From Leptospira bourretii (GTDB taxonomy: Bacteria; Spirochaetota; Leptospiria; Leptospirales; Leptospiraceae), in the NCBI RefSeq assembly GCF_004770145.1, contig NZ_RQFW01000005.1, positions 434,001-498,000 of the forward strand: a DNA stretch of 64,000 nt. Direction: 5' to 3'. Made by a program: the position numbers and the translations under genes. How positions within the stretch are numbered: the first letter of the stretch is position 1; the number at the start of each line of letters is the position of its first letter. Under the pieces are notes generated by a model. The model was not told the DNA's origin and ran no database searches. It saw only the letters and a program-made list of their open reading frames with translations. Below, piece by piece: positions 48,452 to 57,722 of this stretch.

Positions 48452-49009
48452 ATGAGAAAAGTAGTATTTGCAATCAATGCGTCTGCGGATGGATTTTATG
48501 GACATACGGATATGGTGGCCGATAATGATCTACACCAATACTTCACAAACATACTAAAAGGTGCGGATCAAATTCTATATGGAAGGACTACCTATCAACT
48601 GATGGTACCTTATTGGCCAGAAGTTGCAAAAAATAAGTCCATGTCAAAAACCAGCAATGAATTTGCAGAGATTTTCACATCGCTCGAAAAAATTTTATTC
48701 ACAAAAACTTTAAAACAAGTTGAAGATTCCAATACTAGAATCGCAAAAGGACCGTTAGTAGATGAAATCATTGTATTAAAAGAAAAACCAGGAAAGGATA
48801 TTTGTATTGGTAGTCTGAGTCTTGCCTCTCAACTTTCAGAAGCAAAACTCATTGATGAATATCGGTTTGTGATCCATCCGGTAATTGTAGGAAGTGGACC
48901 ACGTTTATTCGATACAATCAGTTTACCAAAGGGTATTCAATTGGATTTTTTAGGCTCACAAACGTTTCCCTCTGGTGCCACAGCACTCCACTATCAAAAA
49001 CGAAGGTAA
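48452..49009 (+). CDS. RibD C-terminal / dihydrofolate-reductase-like protein
   Basis: A 185-aa protein. [20 protein letters not shown] opens the reductase fold, [20 protein letters not shown] is the family Y/FGRxTY motif, and [20 protein letters not shown] plus [18 protein letters not shown] complete it. Such stand-alone proteins are predicted NADPH-dependent reductases of unknown substrate. The ATG at 48452, with AAGG upstream, is preferred over an in-frame start 111 nt earlier. DUF2200 follows closely. Confidence 0.9.
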   Translation: MRKVVFAINASADGFYGHTDMVADNDLHQYFTNILKGADQILYGRTTYQLMVPYWPEVAKNKSMSKTSNEFAEIFTSLEKILFTKTLKQVEDSNTRIAKGPLVDEIIVLKEKPGKDICIGSLSLASQLSEAKLIDEYRFVIHPVIVGSGPRLFDTISLPKGIQLDFLGSQTFPSGATALHYQKRR

Positions 49010-49016
49010 AAATAAC

Positions 49017-49382
49017 ATGGAACCATCAGACAAACACAATGAAAAAATGGCGCAAATGACTTTTGCATCCGTTTATCCAATGTATCTTACAAAGATAGAA
49101 AAAAAAGGAAGAACGAAAAAAGAATTAGATCAGGTCATTGAATGGTTAACTTCTTTTGATACAAAAAAAATAAAAGAACTAACCGATGAGAAAGTAAACT
49201 TCCAAACTTTCTTTGGAAAGGCAAAATTAAACAAAAATGCACACTTAATCACGGGGATGATTTGTGGTTATCGTGTGGAAGAAATCCAAAACCCCTTAAC
49301 TCAAAAAGTCAGATATTTAGACAAACTGGTGGATGAATTAGCGAAAGGCAAATCAATGGATAAAATTTTAAGAAATCCTTAA
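49017..49382 (+). CDS. DUF2200 protein
   Basis: A 121-aa protein. MAQMTFASVYPMYLTKIEKK followed by GRTKKELDQVIEWLTSF is the DUF2200 signature. HLITGMICGYRVEEIQNPLT and VRYLDKLVDELAKGK close it. It begins 7 nt after the stop of the RibD-like gene with AAGG upstream, so the two are translationally linked. Function is unknown. Confidence 0.92.
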   Translation: MEPSDKHNEKMAQMTFASVYPMYLTKIEKKGRTKKELDQVIEWLTSFDTKKIKELTDEKVNFQTFFGKAKLNKNAHLITGMICGYRVEEIQNPLTQKVRYLDKLVDELAKGKSMDKILRNP

Positions 49383-49537
49383 TTGATAGAGTAAAAACAA
49401 AATTTTTTTTTATCGCACGATAAGAAAAGCTACCAGAAACCAAAGTTTAACAATATAATGCTTGCCAACTGACAAGTGTTCATCTAATTTCTGTTCAACA
49501 AAGCACCCCACCTACTTTTATAAAAACGGAATACTTC

Positions 49538-50512
49538 ATGAAAAGAATTACAATCATTCTCTCTTTATTGGTTTTTCAGTTTTGTGTTTCCCAACAAAAC
49601 AAAACCCAAAAGCCGCAAAAACAATATGAATTCATTCTTAGAAGTGCCATTAGTAATTTCGAAATTGTTTTCAAATCTTCTCCTAAAAAAAACGATTTAG
49701 TCGAACAAAAAGTAAAATTCATTATGGAACAAGCTGTTAAGGGAGAAATTGTATTTACCATAGACATCAATGCAAATAACGATCTTTCTGCGATGGGATT
49801 TAACGATTACTATAATGAAAACAGAAAACCTGCCATCATAATAGGAACATATTTTTTGGATCAGTATGAAAAAAATCCAAGTGTCTTTTATTCTGCATTG
49901 GTACATGAGTTTACCCATGCTTATGATTATTTCAACAGCCAACAATATTTTGTTTTTTATAAAAACAATAGAATGGTTAAAGCATTATTTGAAGCCGATG
50001 CCTATGCTATCGAATCCTTATTCATTGAAAACTATTTGTTACCACAACAATTCAAAATTACTAAATTTGAAACATTTTTAGTTGAAGACTTCAAAAATAC
50101 CAATTTATCAAAAATAATTTTAATCAATCAAATTGCGAGTATACATCTACTCCATAATTTTCTACAAATTCGCGACTCCAAAGAAAGTATCGAAAACAAA
50201 ACAAATGCATTAAATGCCATCGGGGAAAACTTGTTAGAAAAATTTAATTCTATTCCAGAAATAAAAGACAATGAACTCAAAATGGAGGTCCTTTCCTTTT
50301 ATATCACATATATTTCAATGATGGATCAGTTGGTCTACGATATCGAACAAAAAGAATCAAATACCATTTTGGATACGGAAAAATTTTCCTTACAAAATTA
50401 CAAAAAACTCTACCAAACAAAACAGTCCATTTCTGAAAAAATAAAAATGTATGAACCCGAATTTCAGGAATATATTATCAAAGAAAATGCTAGGATCCGA
50501 ATAGAAATCTAA
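49538..50512 (+). CDS. Lipoprotein-like HExxH putative metallopeptidase
   Basis: A 324-aa exported protein (signal MKRITIILSLLVFQFC; Cys16 could be lipidated). YSALVHEFTHAYDYF contains HEFTH at residues 123-127 and EADAYAIESLFI follows with Glu152, 29 residues after the first His, a gluzincin-like arrangement. Both sit in helices, as needed for a zinc site. No known family is recognised. The remainder is helical and hydrophilic. It is predicted to be an envelope zinc protease; the activity is inferred only from the motif. Confidence 0.78.
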   Translation: MKRITIILSLLVFQFCVSQQNKTQKPQKQYEFILRSAISNFEIVFKSSPKKNDLVEQKVKFIMEQAVKGEIVFTIDINANNDLSAMGFNDYYNENRKPAIIIGTYFLDQYEKNPSVFYSALVHEFTHAYDYFNSQQYFVFYKNNRMVKALFEADAYAIESLFIENYLLPQQFKITKFETFLVEDFKNTNLSKIILINQIASIHLLHNFLQIRDSKESIENKTNALNAIGENLLEKFNSIPEIKDNELKMEVLSFYITYISMMDQLVYDIEQKESNTILDTEKFSLQNYKKLYQTKQSISEKIKMYEPEFQEYIIKENARIRIEI

Positions 50513-50556
50513 GAGCATTTCAATTTAGTAGTAAAACGAGAGTGTGGTGGTTATTG

Positions 50557-52119
50557 TTATTGGATTGTATCTCTTGAGAATCCATGTCGCATAGTATTTT
50601 CTGTGAACGTTCGTCCTTCGACAAAAAGTGATAAATAATCGGGGCCTCCTGCTTTTGCACCAGTACCTGATAACTTTCCACCACCAAATGGTTGTCTGTT
50701 GACAATTGCTCCTGTGATTCCACGATTGATATACAAATTTCCCGCATCGATTTTTAATTTTGCTTCCATCACATTCTTTGGATTTCGAGAGATGACTCCA
50801 CAAGTGAGCGCATAATCTGAATCGTTTACCAATTGAATTCCTTCTGAAAAACTAGATATCTTCTGCATCGATAACAGAGGACCGAATATTTCTGATCTCC
50901 ACATACTAGAATCCTTGGGAGGTTCATAAAGACTTGGAGAAATATAAAACCCTTCAGTGGGGATGGACCGTGTTTTCCCAACGATAAAAGATTCGTTTTC
51001 CTTTTGGATTTTGGTAAGTCTCAAAAAACTTTCTTCATGGATTACAGGCCCAACTCGATTCCCAAAATCCAAAGGGGAACCAACAAGTAGTCCATCCATC
51101 GCATCGATCAAACGTTCCTTTAGTCTCTGATAACAATCCTTGTGCACATACAATCTCGATAAGGCACTACACTTTTGTCCTTGGAACCCAAAAGCAGAAG
51201 GTAAAATAGATTGAATGGCAACATCTAAATCTGCGTCCGCATCCACAATCATAGCATTTTTCCCACCTAACTCACAAATGACTTTTTTAATGATCGATTG
51301 TTTTGGGGAAACAATCGAAGCCGAGCGAAGAATTGATAAACCAACATCTCTGGAACCAGTGAAGCTAATAACAGAAACCTCTGGATGATTGATAATGGCT
51401 TCTCCAATTTCAGAACCGATACCAGGTAAAAAATGAAATACTTCTTTGGGAATTCCAACTTCCCAAAAACATTTTGCGATCTCATAGGCAGTGGCCGAAG
51501 TTTCTTCAGCTGGTTTTGTTATGACAATGTTTCCAACTACCAGTGGGCCCGCGCACATTCCAGTAAAAATAGCCATTGGAAAATTCCAAGGTGTTATACA
51601 TCCCACTATTCCTTTGGGTTGGTAATAATAAATATTATCTTCACCTAACAAAATTGTTTTTTGTGGAGATAGTTTATTTAGAGCTAACATTGCATAATAA
51701 CGACAAAAATCAATGGCCTCCGCAAATTCAATTTCGGCTTCGGTGATATGTTTGCCTGTTTCCCAAATACAAACAGAAAGAATAAAATCTTTTTTGCTGA
51801 TTAATCTTTCTGCCACTTTCAAAAGTAAACGAGAACGTTCTTCTTGTGATTGTTCTTTCCAAGAATACCAATGTTTTTTTGAAATTTGGATTGTTTCTTC
51901 TAAATCATTGGCCTTGGACAACGATACGTTTGTCACCATAAGTTCTGGTGACCAAGGATTCTTATGAGCCAACAGTTTTTCAGAAAACTTTTCTTTTGTT
52001 CCTATCGAAATTGGGATTTGAAATGGAAACAATTTCGGTATGGAATCCAATGTTTTTCGTATGGAAGATCTTTCTTTTTCTAATGAAAAATCTCTGATTG
52101 GTTCATTTTTAAATTCCAT
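50557..52119 (-). CDS. 1-pyrroline-5-carboxylate dehydrogenase (ALDH family)
   Basis: A 520-aa NAD-dependent aldehyde dehydrogenase. CITPWNFPMAIFTGM and VISFTGSRDVGLSIL are the cofactor-binding segments, VICELGGKNAMIVD carries the catalytic Glu, and GFQGQKCSALSRLYV the nucleophile Cys. EAIDFCRYYAMLALN matches the P5C-dehydrogenase (RocA-like) subgroup. It oxidises glutamate semialdehyde to glutamate. The start overlaps the end of the proline dehydrogenase gene by 11 nt. Confidence 0.92.
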   Translation of the reverse strand: MEFKNEPIRDFSLEKERSSIRKTLDSIPKLFPFQIPISIGTKEKFSEKLLAHKNPWSPELMVTNVSLSKANDLEETIQISKKHWYSWKEQSQEERSRLLLKVAERLISKKDFILSVCIWETGKHITEAEIEFAEAIDFCRYYAMLALNKLSPQKTILLGEDNIYYYQPKGIVGCITPWNFPMAIFTGMCAGPLVVGNIVITKPAEETSATAYEIAKCFWEVGIPKEVFHFLPGIGSEIGEAIINHPEVSVISFTGSRDVGLSILRSASIVSPKQSIIKKVICELGGKNAMIVDADADLDVAIQSILPSAFGFQGQKCSALSRLYVHKDCYQRLKERLIDAMDGLLVGSPLDFGNRVGPVIHEESFLRLTKIQKENESFIVGKTRSIPTEGFYISPSLYEPPKDSSMWRSEIFGPLLSMQKISSFSEGIQLVNDSDYALTCGVISRNPKNVMEAKLKIDAGNLYINRGITGAIVNRQPFGGGKLSGTGAKAGGPDYLSLFVEGRTFTENTMRHGFSRDTIQ

Positions 52120-53428
52120 ATTGTGTTTCCTTATTTGGATTTTTAACCAAAGAATCTAATTTTTTTCCCTGACTCAATTGATACAAAAATCCTTGGTTAG
52201 AAGTATTTTCTAAAAGTCTTCGGATTAAATATGCCATTCCCGGTAACAAAGATCCAATCGGAGAATATTCTCTGATTGGATAACCTAGAGATTCTAAACT
52301 AAATTTGTACTTACCAGCCATTCCATATAACATTTGGATTTCAAAATCAGTGATGAATTTTTGATTTGTATGATATAAAACAAAAGAAATTGAACGGAGG
52401 TTATGTGTACCAAATGCAGATCTAATATACGGAAATGATTCTAAAAGATACAAAACATTTTTTTCAAATTGGATATCTGTTTCTTTTTTTGAATCAAATA
52501 CAGGCGATTGCCAGCAGCGTTCTTCGGATTTGATACGTTCATATTCTAAATAAGCACCTTTCACAAGCCGAATGGTGATAGGAACTCCTCTGAGTTTCGC
52601 ATATTTTCTCCATACAACTAATTCTTCGTTTGATGACTTTAAATAAGATTGAACAACAATTCCAAAATGTGGGTACAATTTGAAGTCTTCTTCTAAAAAT
52701 AACTCTTGGGCTGTACGTGTGATGATTGATTTTAAATCATATTGTTCCATATCTAAATTGATTCCAATACCTTTTGTCATAGCCAAACGAAGGATGGGGC
52801 GAAGGGCTTCTTTCAAAAACTGAATGCTTACCTCTTCTGCTTCAGGGAAAAGTCTGGTTTCAATCCCAGAACATTTGATAGATATATTGGTTCTGCGTAT
52901 TGGATTGATATTAGAAATGACTTCGGGTAATCCTTCAATCAAATCGATATATTGTTTTCGGTATTCTTTTGCCTCCCTGGGAGATAAAGCAATTTCACCT
53001 AAAATATCATAAGTACGAGGTCTAGTTTGATTTGTTTTTTTATGCAAATTTTCTTTTGATTCAGATAGAATAAAAAGTTTTGCAAAGAATTGAACCACTC
53101 TTAATAAAACATAAGAAACAATTGAACTTAAATAAAAATGATGAATTAAAAAATGTATCGAGGTTTTTAGAAAACTAGGAATCTCTGTGTCTTCATAAAA
53201 AATATAAATTTTGATATAGGAATAGATATTTTTTGTTTCAAGGGAAGGCAAAACATCTATGAATTTAAAAGTTTGTAATTTTAGTTTTGGGTAACGAAAT
53301 CCAAAGTGAATCAAAAGAGAAGTGATAAAGAATAAAAATCGTTGGGACAAAGATCCAGAAGTTGCATTTATTTCTTTTGCTATTTTTAGAATTTCTTCAT
53401 CTTCGTCTTGCAATTGTTTTGTAAACAT
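52109..53428 (-). CDS. Proline dehydrogenase, PutA-like with N-terminal arm
   Basis: A 439-aa flavoprotein. The PRODH barrel shows RPRTYDILGEIALSPREAKE, ISIKCSGIETRLFP, INLDMEQYDL, FGIVVQSYLKS, VPITIRLVKGAYLEYERIKS, EIQMLYGMAG and YSPIGSLLPGMAYLIRRLLE. Unlike short stand-alone enzymes (about 300 aa) it has about 110 extra N-terminal residues resembling the arm of fused PutA. It oxidises proline to P5C, passing electrons to quinones. It is coupled to the ALDH gene by overlap, so together they form a split PutA. Confidence 0.93.
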   Translation of the reverse strand: MFTKQLQDEDEEILKIAKEINATSGSLSQRFLFFITSLLIHFGFRYPKLKLQTFKFIDVLPSLETKNIYSYIKIYIFYEDTEIPSFLKTSIHFLIHHFYLSSIVSYVLLRVVQFFAKLFILSESKENLHKKTNQTRPRTYDILGEIALSPREAKEYRKQYIDLIEGLPEVISNINPIRRTNISIKCSGIETRLFPEAEEVSIQFLKEALRPILRLAMTKGIGINLDMEQYDLKSIITRTAQELFLEEDFKLYPHFGIVVQSYLKSSNEELVVWRKYAKLRGVPITIRLVKGAYLEYERIKSEERCWQSPVFDSKKETDIQFEKNVLYLLESFPYIRSAFGTHNLRSISFVLYHTNQKFITDFEIQMLYGMAGKYKFSLESLGYPIREYSPIGSLLPGMAYLIRRLLENTSNQGFLYQLSQGKKLDSLVKNPNKETQYGI

Positions 53429-53534
53429 AATGTAACAACTAATCTTTGGATTAAAACTCTAAATTCTTTCAAGAAATTAGATTACTAAATACGAAAGGAG
53501 TTGTAAACAATATCTTAGATGTTTTTATTTCCCA

Positions 53535-54758
53535 ATGGGTAAATTAACAGATTTATTTATCGAAAAAGAATCTAAGTTTGGAGCATTCAACTATTCTCCT
53601 TTACCAGTTGTATTAACCAAAGGTGAAGGAATTTATCTTTGGGATATTGAAGGAAATAAATATTTTGATTTCCTCTCTGCTTATAGTGCTGTGAACCAAG
53701 GTCATTGCCATCCAAAGATTGTGGAAGTTTTTCAAAAACAATCTGCTATTCTTACACTTACTTCTCGTGCTTTTCATAACGACAAACTTCCACTCTTTAC
53801 TGAGTTTATGACTTCAACTTTTGGATACGATCGAGTATTGCCAATGAATACCGGTGTCGAAGCAGGAGAAACTGCAATCAAACTTGCCAGAAAATGGGGA
53901 TACCAAAAGAAAAAAATTCCACAAGACAAAGCCAAAATCATTTTTTGTGAAGGAAACTTTTGGGGAAGAACCATTGCAGCAATCTCCTCCTCAACAGATC
54001 CAAAAAGTAAAAATGAATTTGGGCCTTTTTTGCCTGGATATGAAATCATTCCCTACAATGACTTAGAGGCACTCAAACAAGCAGTTTCTGATAAAAATGT
54101 GGCCGCATTTATGGTGGAAGCCATCCAAGGGGAAGCTGGAGTGATAGTTCCCGACGAACATTATTTAAGTGAAGTGAGTAAAATATGCAAACTTCATAAT
54201 GTATTGTTAATTGTTGATGAAATTCAAACTGGTTTGGGTAGAACAGGAGAACTTGTTTGTTCTGACTACTCCAATATAAAACCTGACCTACTACTTTTAG
54301 GAAAAGCACTGTCGGGAGGAATGATGCCCATCTCCTGTGTGTTAGGTTCCAATGAAATTTTATTACTTTTGAAACCAGGAGAACATGGTTCTACATTTGG
54401 CGGAAATCCTCTGGCATGTGAAGTAGCGATGGCTTCTGTAAAAACAATCCTCGATGAAAAAATGTCAGAGAATGCAAAAAAGATGGGATCTTTATTTCGA
54501 GAAACCATCACATCCTGGAAACATCCGTCCATCCAATCGGTAAGAGGAAAAGGACTTTTAAATGCGGTTCAATTCCAAAGTTATGTGGATGCGAAAGAAC
54601 TTTGTTTGGAATTAATGAAAAATGGTATTTTAGCAAAAGAAACCCATAAAAATACGGTTCGGTTTGCACCACCTCTTGTGATCCAAAAAGAGGAGATGAA
54701 CGAAGCTTTGGAAACAATCAAAAAGGTAATTGATACAATTCCAATTTCAGTTGAATGA
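53535..54758 (+). CDS. rocD: Ornithine aminotransferase RocD
   Basis: A 407-aa class-III PLP aminotransferase making glutamate-5-semialdehyde from ornithine. YFDFLSAYSAVNQGHCHPKI and MNTGVEAGETAIKLARKWGY are ornithine-aminotransferase motifs; LLIVDEIQTGLGRTGEL is the cofactor Asp loop, and the Schiff-base Lys is in LLLGKALSGGMMP. Its product is the substrate of the divergently transcribed P5C dehydrogenase, so ornithine and proline breakdown meet here. Confidence 0.94.
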   Translation: MGKLTDLFIEKESKFGAFNYSPLPVVLTKGEGIYLWDIEGNKYFDFLSAYSAVNQGHCHPKIVEVFQKQSAILTLTSRAFHNDKLPLFTEFMTSTFGYDRVLPMNTGVEAGETAIKLARKWGYQKKKIPQDKAKIIFCEGNFWGRTIAAISSSTDPKSKNEFGPFLPGYEIIPYNDLEALKQAVSDKNVAAFMVEAIQGEAGVIVPDEHYLSEVSKICKLHNVLLIVDEIQTGLGRTGELVCSDYSNIKPDLLLLGKALSGGMMPISCVLGSNEILLLLKPGEHGSTFGGNPLACEVAMASVKTILDEKMSENAKKMGSLFRETITSWKHPSIQSVRGKGLLNAVQFQSYVDAKELCLELMKNGILAKETHKNTVRFAPPLVIQKEEMNEALETIKKVIDTIPISVE

Positions 54759-54788
54759 TTCCAAAACCTTAAACCATTGAAACGATTT

Positions 54789-55844
54789 TTATTTCTTTTG
54801 GTCTTTTGCTTTTAAGAAAAAGAAAGAAAATGATGAAATCAGTTTTGGTAATTCTAGCAATGTATTGAATCCAAATCCTGTATCTCCATGTGAAATCAAT
54901 GTAGTGATACAAAGTTTACTTTCAACACCTCTTTGCACTAATTTCTTATGTAACATGGAAGACTCATACGCTGGTACAACATCATCTTTTAAACCATGAA
55001 TTAATAAAATTGGTAAATTGAGAGAATGGATATGGTTGGTTACAGACAAAGCTGTGATTAGTTCTCGGCTTTTGCCTCCATTTTTAACAACTGTTTTCCA
55101 ATGTTTGATTCTAAATTCTGTATCGTATTTCAATTGATCAAAAATATTACGATCTGCTTTTTTCATTTTTTGGTAATGAGGTTCCAATCGTAAGTCTTTT
55201 GTTTTGTAATAGTTATCCAAAATTGCGAGTTTGATTGCTTTGAATAAACTTTGATTTTTTCCAATGGCGATGGGAAGAAAATTGAGGAGAAGGATCATTC
55301 GACCATATTCATCTAAATTCTGATTTGCAAATAAGTTTTCAATGACATCATCTACTTTTGCAAAAGCTCCAATGGCGCAGATACAATTGATTTTTTCGGC
55401 AATCTTTTTGTCACTTGCAGCAACAAGACTCAAGGAACCTGAAAACGAAGGAGCAAAGATAGAAACTTTACCAGAGGGACAGAGCTCCTTTTGGTTTGAG
55501 ATAAATAAAATAGAATCTTTAATATCTTCGATATTGCGAAGAGAAATTTTATAATCACAAATTTCGTCATAGAATGGACTGACCACTGTGTATCCAATTT
55601 TACTGAGACTTTTGTTGACGGTAATGAATCTTGGATCTCGGTTTCCAAGAGGTGCCAATCCATTGATGGTCACAATGGTTCCGAGTGATTTGGATTTTGG
55701 TGTATAACAATCTGCTTTTAAAACTCTTTTGCCAACGGGAATTTGAATTTCTGTAACATAAGGAAGAGTTTCGTCATCACTTTGTAATCCAAGTAGAAAG
55801 TTGATGGATTGAAACCAAGCTTTGAATTGATTCATTGAGTACAA
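54789..55844 (-). CDS. Alpha/beta hydrolase
   Basis: A 351-aa protein. GTIVTINGLAPLGNRDPRFI contains the oxyanion-loop region, SIFAPSFSGSLSLVAAS carries the nucleophile Ser in a modified elbow (P-S-F-S-G in place of G-x-S-x-G), LPILLIHGLKDDVVPAYES supplies the acid Asp, and LISHGDTGFGF the His. The substrate is unknown. It converges on rocD with a 30-nt gap. Repeat copy D lies upstream of its start. Confidence 0.86.
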   Translation of the reverse strand: MYSMNQFKAWFQSINFLLGLQSDDETLPYVTEIQIPVGKRVLKADCYTPKSKSLGTIVTINGLAPLGNRDPRFITVNKSLSKIGYTVVSPFYDEICDYKISLRNIEDIKDSILFISNQKELCPSGKVSIFAPSFSGSLSLVAASDKKIAEKINCICAIGAFAKVDDVIENLFANQNLDEYGRMILLLNFLPIAIGKNQSLFKAIKLAILDNYYKTKDLRLEPHYQKMKKADRNIFDQLKYDTEFRIKHWKTVVKNGGKSRELITALSVTNHIHSLNLPILLIHGLKDDVVPAYESSMLHKKLVQRGVESKLCITTLISHGDTGFGFNTLLELPKLISSFSFFFLKAKDQKK

Positions 55845-56003
55845 CTACCGAATCCTTTTTAATCTGAAGAATATCATGATCATAAAAAACTTTATAATGG
55901 TTTTGATTGATATGATGATGATTCATATCTAAATCTTTCACTAAATTGTCGAACTAAAAATATAAGTAAGTGGTTTAGATAAAGATAACCTTTCAGTTTT
56001 CTT

Positions 56004-56106
56004 GCGCCAAGGATTGCAGTGGAAATCGGAGCGAAAGCGTAGATTGGAACGGAAAGCCTGGTCGTGGCCACTCTCCCATCTAAAAATTGAATCCAATGCG
56101 AGGCGC
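56004..56106 (+). repeat. Dispersed structured repeat, copy D
   Basis: Terminal GCGCC and GGCGC. The inner stem reads AAGGATTG and AAAGCCTGG, where other copies have CAGGG and CCCGG: G-to-A on one side is matched by C-to-T on the other. The hairpin carries a GAAA loop (AGC-GAAA-GC). It occupies the divergent gap between the hydrolase and the receptor-tip gene; nothing else is seen in the 353-nt gap. Confidence 0.8.
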
Positions 56107-56197
56107 CCCACTCACAATATCTCTTCTTGACAAATGGATAAAAATATGATCTCTTTAGTCTGTTCCCCGTAATTGGAATTCGTGTTAGGTTCTCCTG

Positions 56198-56803
56198 ATG
56201 GCAGATGAAGAAACAAAAGAGTTTTTCCAGAAAATTATTTTTACTAATGAAGAAATTTTAAAACTTAGGATTTTACTATATAGTTTAAAAATTCGTGCAC
56301 TCAATGCACAAATTCTTTCGGCAAACTCTGGAGCATTCGCCGCTAGTTATGGTGTTGTGGCAGCAGAGATCATTCATTTTAATAACAAAATTCAAGATGT
56401 AAATGAAAAGTTAACCAAAGCAATTACGGTTGTGATTCGAATGGCAAGCGAAATGCAAAAGATTTCCAAGGTGAACCGACTCTTACATGTTTCTGTTGAA
56501 ACTTGTAAGTCCAGGGGGATGAAGCTTGACCATTATAAAAATATAGAATATAGCCTAAACAATCGCAACGAGGAAAAGGAAATGTTGGATTTGCAGTTGC
56601 GGAAAGAATTTGATGATATTCGTCATATTGTTCGGAGTTCCACTAAACTTTGTTTAGAAGGTCGAACTGTTTCTTTACAAACGCGAATCGAATCTGCTAC
56701 CATTGTAGAGAATCAAAAATTATTTTTAGCAGTTGCAGAAAGTTTTGATGGAGCTTTAAATATCATCGAAACATCTTATCGATATCTTTCAAAACTATGG
56801 TAA
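56198..56803 (+). CDS. Soluble chemoreceptor-tip-like protein with degenerate tip
   Basis: A 201-aa all-helical protein with no membrane segment. IRALNAQILSANSGAFAASY followed by GVVAAEI aligns with the receptor hairpin consensus [26 protein letters not shown]. ALNA and GVVA-EI are kept, but the acidic/Arg and GRGF residues of the CheA/CheW contact are replaced. Long heptad-like helices follow (LDLQLRKEFDDIRHIVRSST). The next gene, an ODP diiron sensor, begins 3 nt after its stop, so they form an operon. It probably transmits or modifies the ODP signal; the mechanism is unknown. Confidence 0.8.
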   Translation: MADEETKEFFQKIIFTNEEILKLRILLYSLKIRALNAQILSANSGAFAASYGVVAAEIIHFNNKIQDVNEKLTKAITVVIRMASEMQKISKVNRLLHVSVETCKSRGMKLDHYKNIEYSLNNRNEEKEMLDLQLRKEFDDIRHIVRSSTKLCLEGRTVSLQTRIESATIVENQKLFLAVAESFDGALNIIETSYRYLSKLW

Positions 56804-56806
56804 ACC

Positions 56807-57562
56807 ATGAAAAAGATCCAAACTATATATTCTGATAACGATCACAAATGGTCTGTCATTGCAAGAGACCCGGCCAAACCAAACTGGTTGATTGACACCA
56901 ATGAATATTTAATTGAGTCAGATGGAATAGGTTTACTCACCGATCCTGGTGGTAGTGAAATTTTTCCTGAAGTATTTTCAGCATTGGTGGATGTGTTTCC
57001 CGCATCCCAAATTAAAAATATTTTTGCATCTCACCAAGATCCAGATATTGTTTCTTCGATTTCTCTTTGGCTTGAGGTCAATCCATCAATTCGTTGTTAT
57101 GTGAGTTGGTTATGGACAGGTTTTTTGCCACATTTTGGGGGGAATGCTGATACTTTCATTCCGATGCCTGACGAAGGAATGGAAATTCTCCACCAGAACA
57201 TCAAACTGAGATCCATACCTGCGCATTTTTTACATAGTGCTGGAAATTTAAATCTTTGGGATCCTGCGGCAAAAATTCTTTTTAGTGGTGATGTGGGCGC
57301 CGCCTTACTTCCTTTAGACGAAACAGATTTGATTGTAAAAGATTTTGATAAACACATTCGTTTTATGGAAAAATTCCACAAACGATGGATGGCTTCCGAA
57401 CAAGCCAAAGTAGCATGGTGTGAACGAATTTCTAATCTCAAACCAGATATGCTTTGCCCACAACATGGCTCTGTGTTTCAAGGTGACGATGTGGAACGAT
57501 TTATCAACTGGTTTTCGGAATTAAAAATTGGAATGGATGCATTGGAATTGCCAAAACCATAA
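56807..57562 (+). CDS. Diiron ODP-type metallo-beta-lactamase-fold oxygen sensor
   Basis: A 251-aa protein of the flavodiiron-related MBL fold without flavodoxin. Metal-ligand motifs are visible: FASHQDPDIVSSI (HxxxD region), PAHFLHSAGNLNLWDPAAKI with AHF-LHS-GN, LFSGDVGAALLP (bridging Asp), and LCPQHGSVFQG (final His). These match the oxygen-binding diiron proteins described as chemotaxis sensors in Treponema, where they pair with receptors. Coupling to the receptor-tip-like gene upstream supports that role. Its 3' end is duplicated at 60103-60184. Confidence 0.88.
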   Translation: MKKIQTIYSDNDHKWSVIARDPAKPNWLIDTNEYLIESDGIGLLTDPGGSEIFPEVFSALVDVFPASQIKNIFASHQDPDIVSSISLWLEVNPSIRCYVSWLWTGFLPHFGGNADTFIPMPDEGMEILHQNIKLRSIPAHFLHSAGNLNLWDPAAKILFSGDVGAALLPLDETDLIVKDFDKHIRFMEKFHKRWMASEQAKVAWCERISNLKPDMLCPQHGSVFQGDDVERFINWFSELKIGMDALELPKP

Positions 57563-57722
57563 AATCGGGAATCGATCATTGGATTTTGATTTTTGTTAAG
57601 GTATTGCAAATACAAAAGGCATCGAAAAAAATTTCTGTGATATAGATGAAATTTAAATTTTTAAAGTAATTTGTTTCCAAAGTTTAATTTTAAAAAAAAT
57701 TCAAGGAAATTACTTAAATCTA

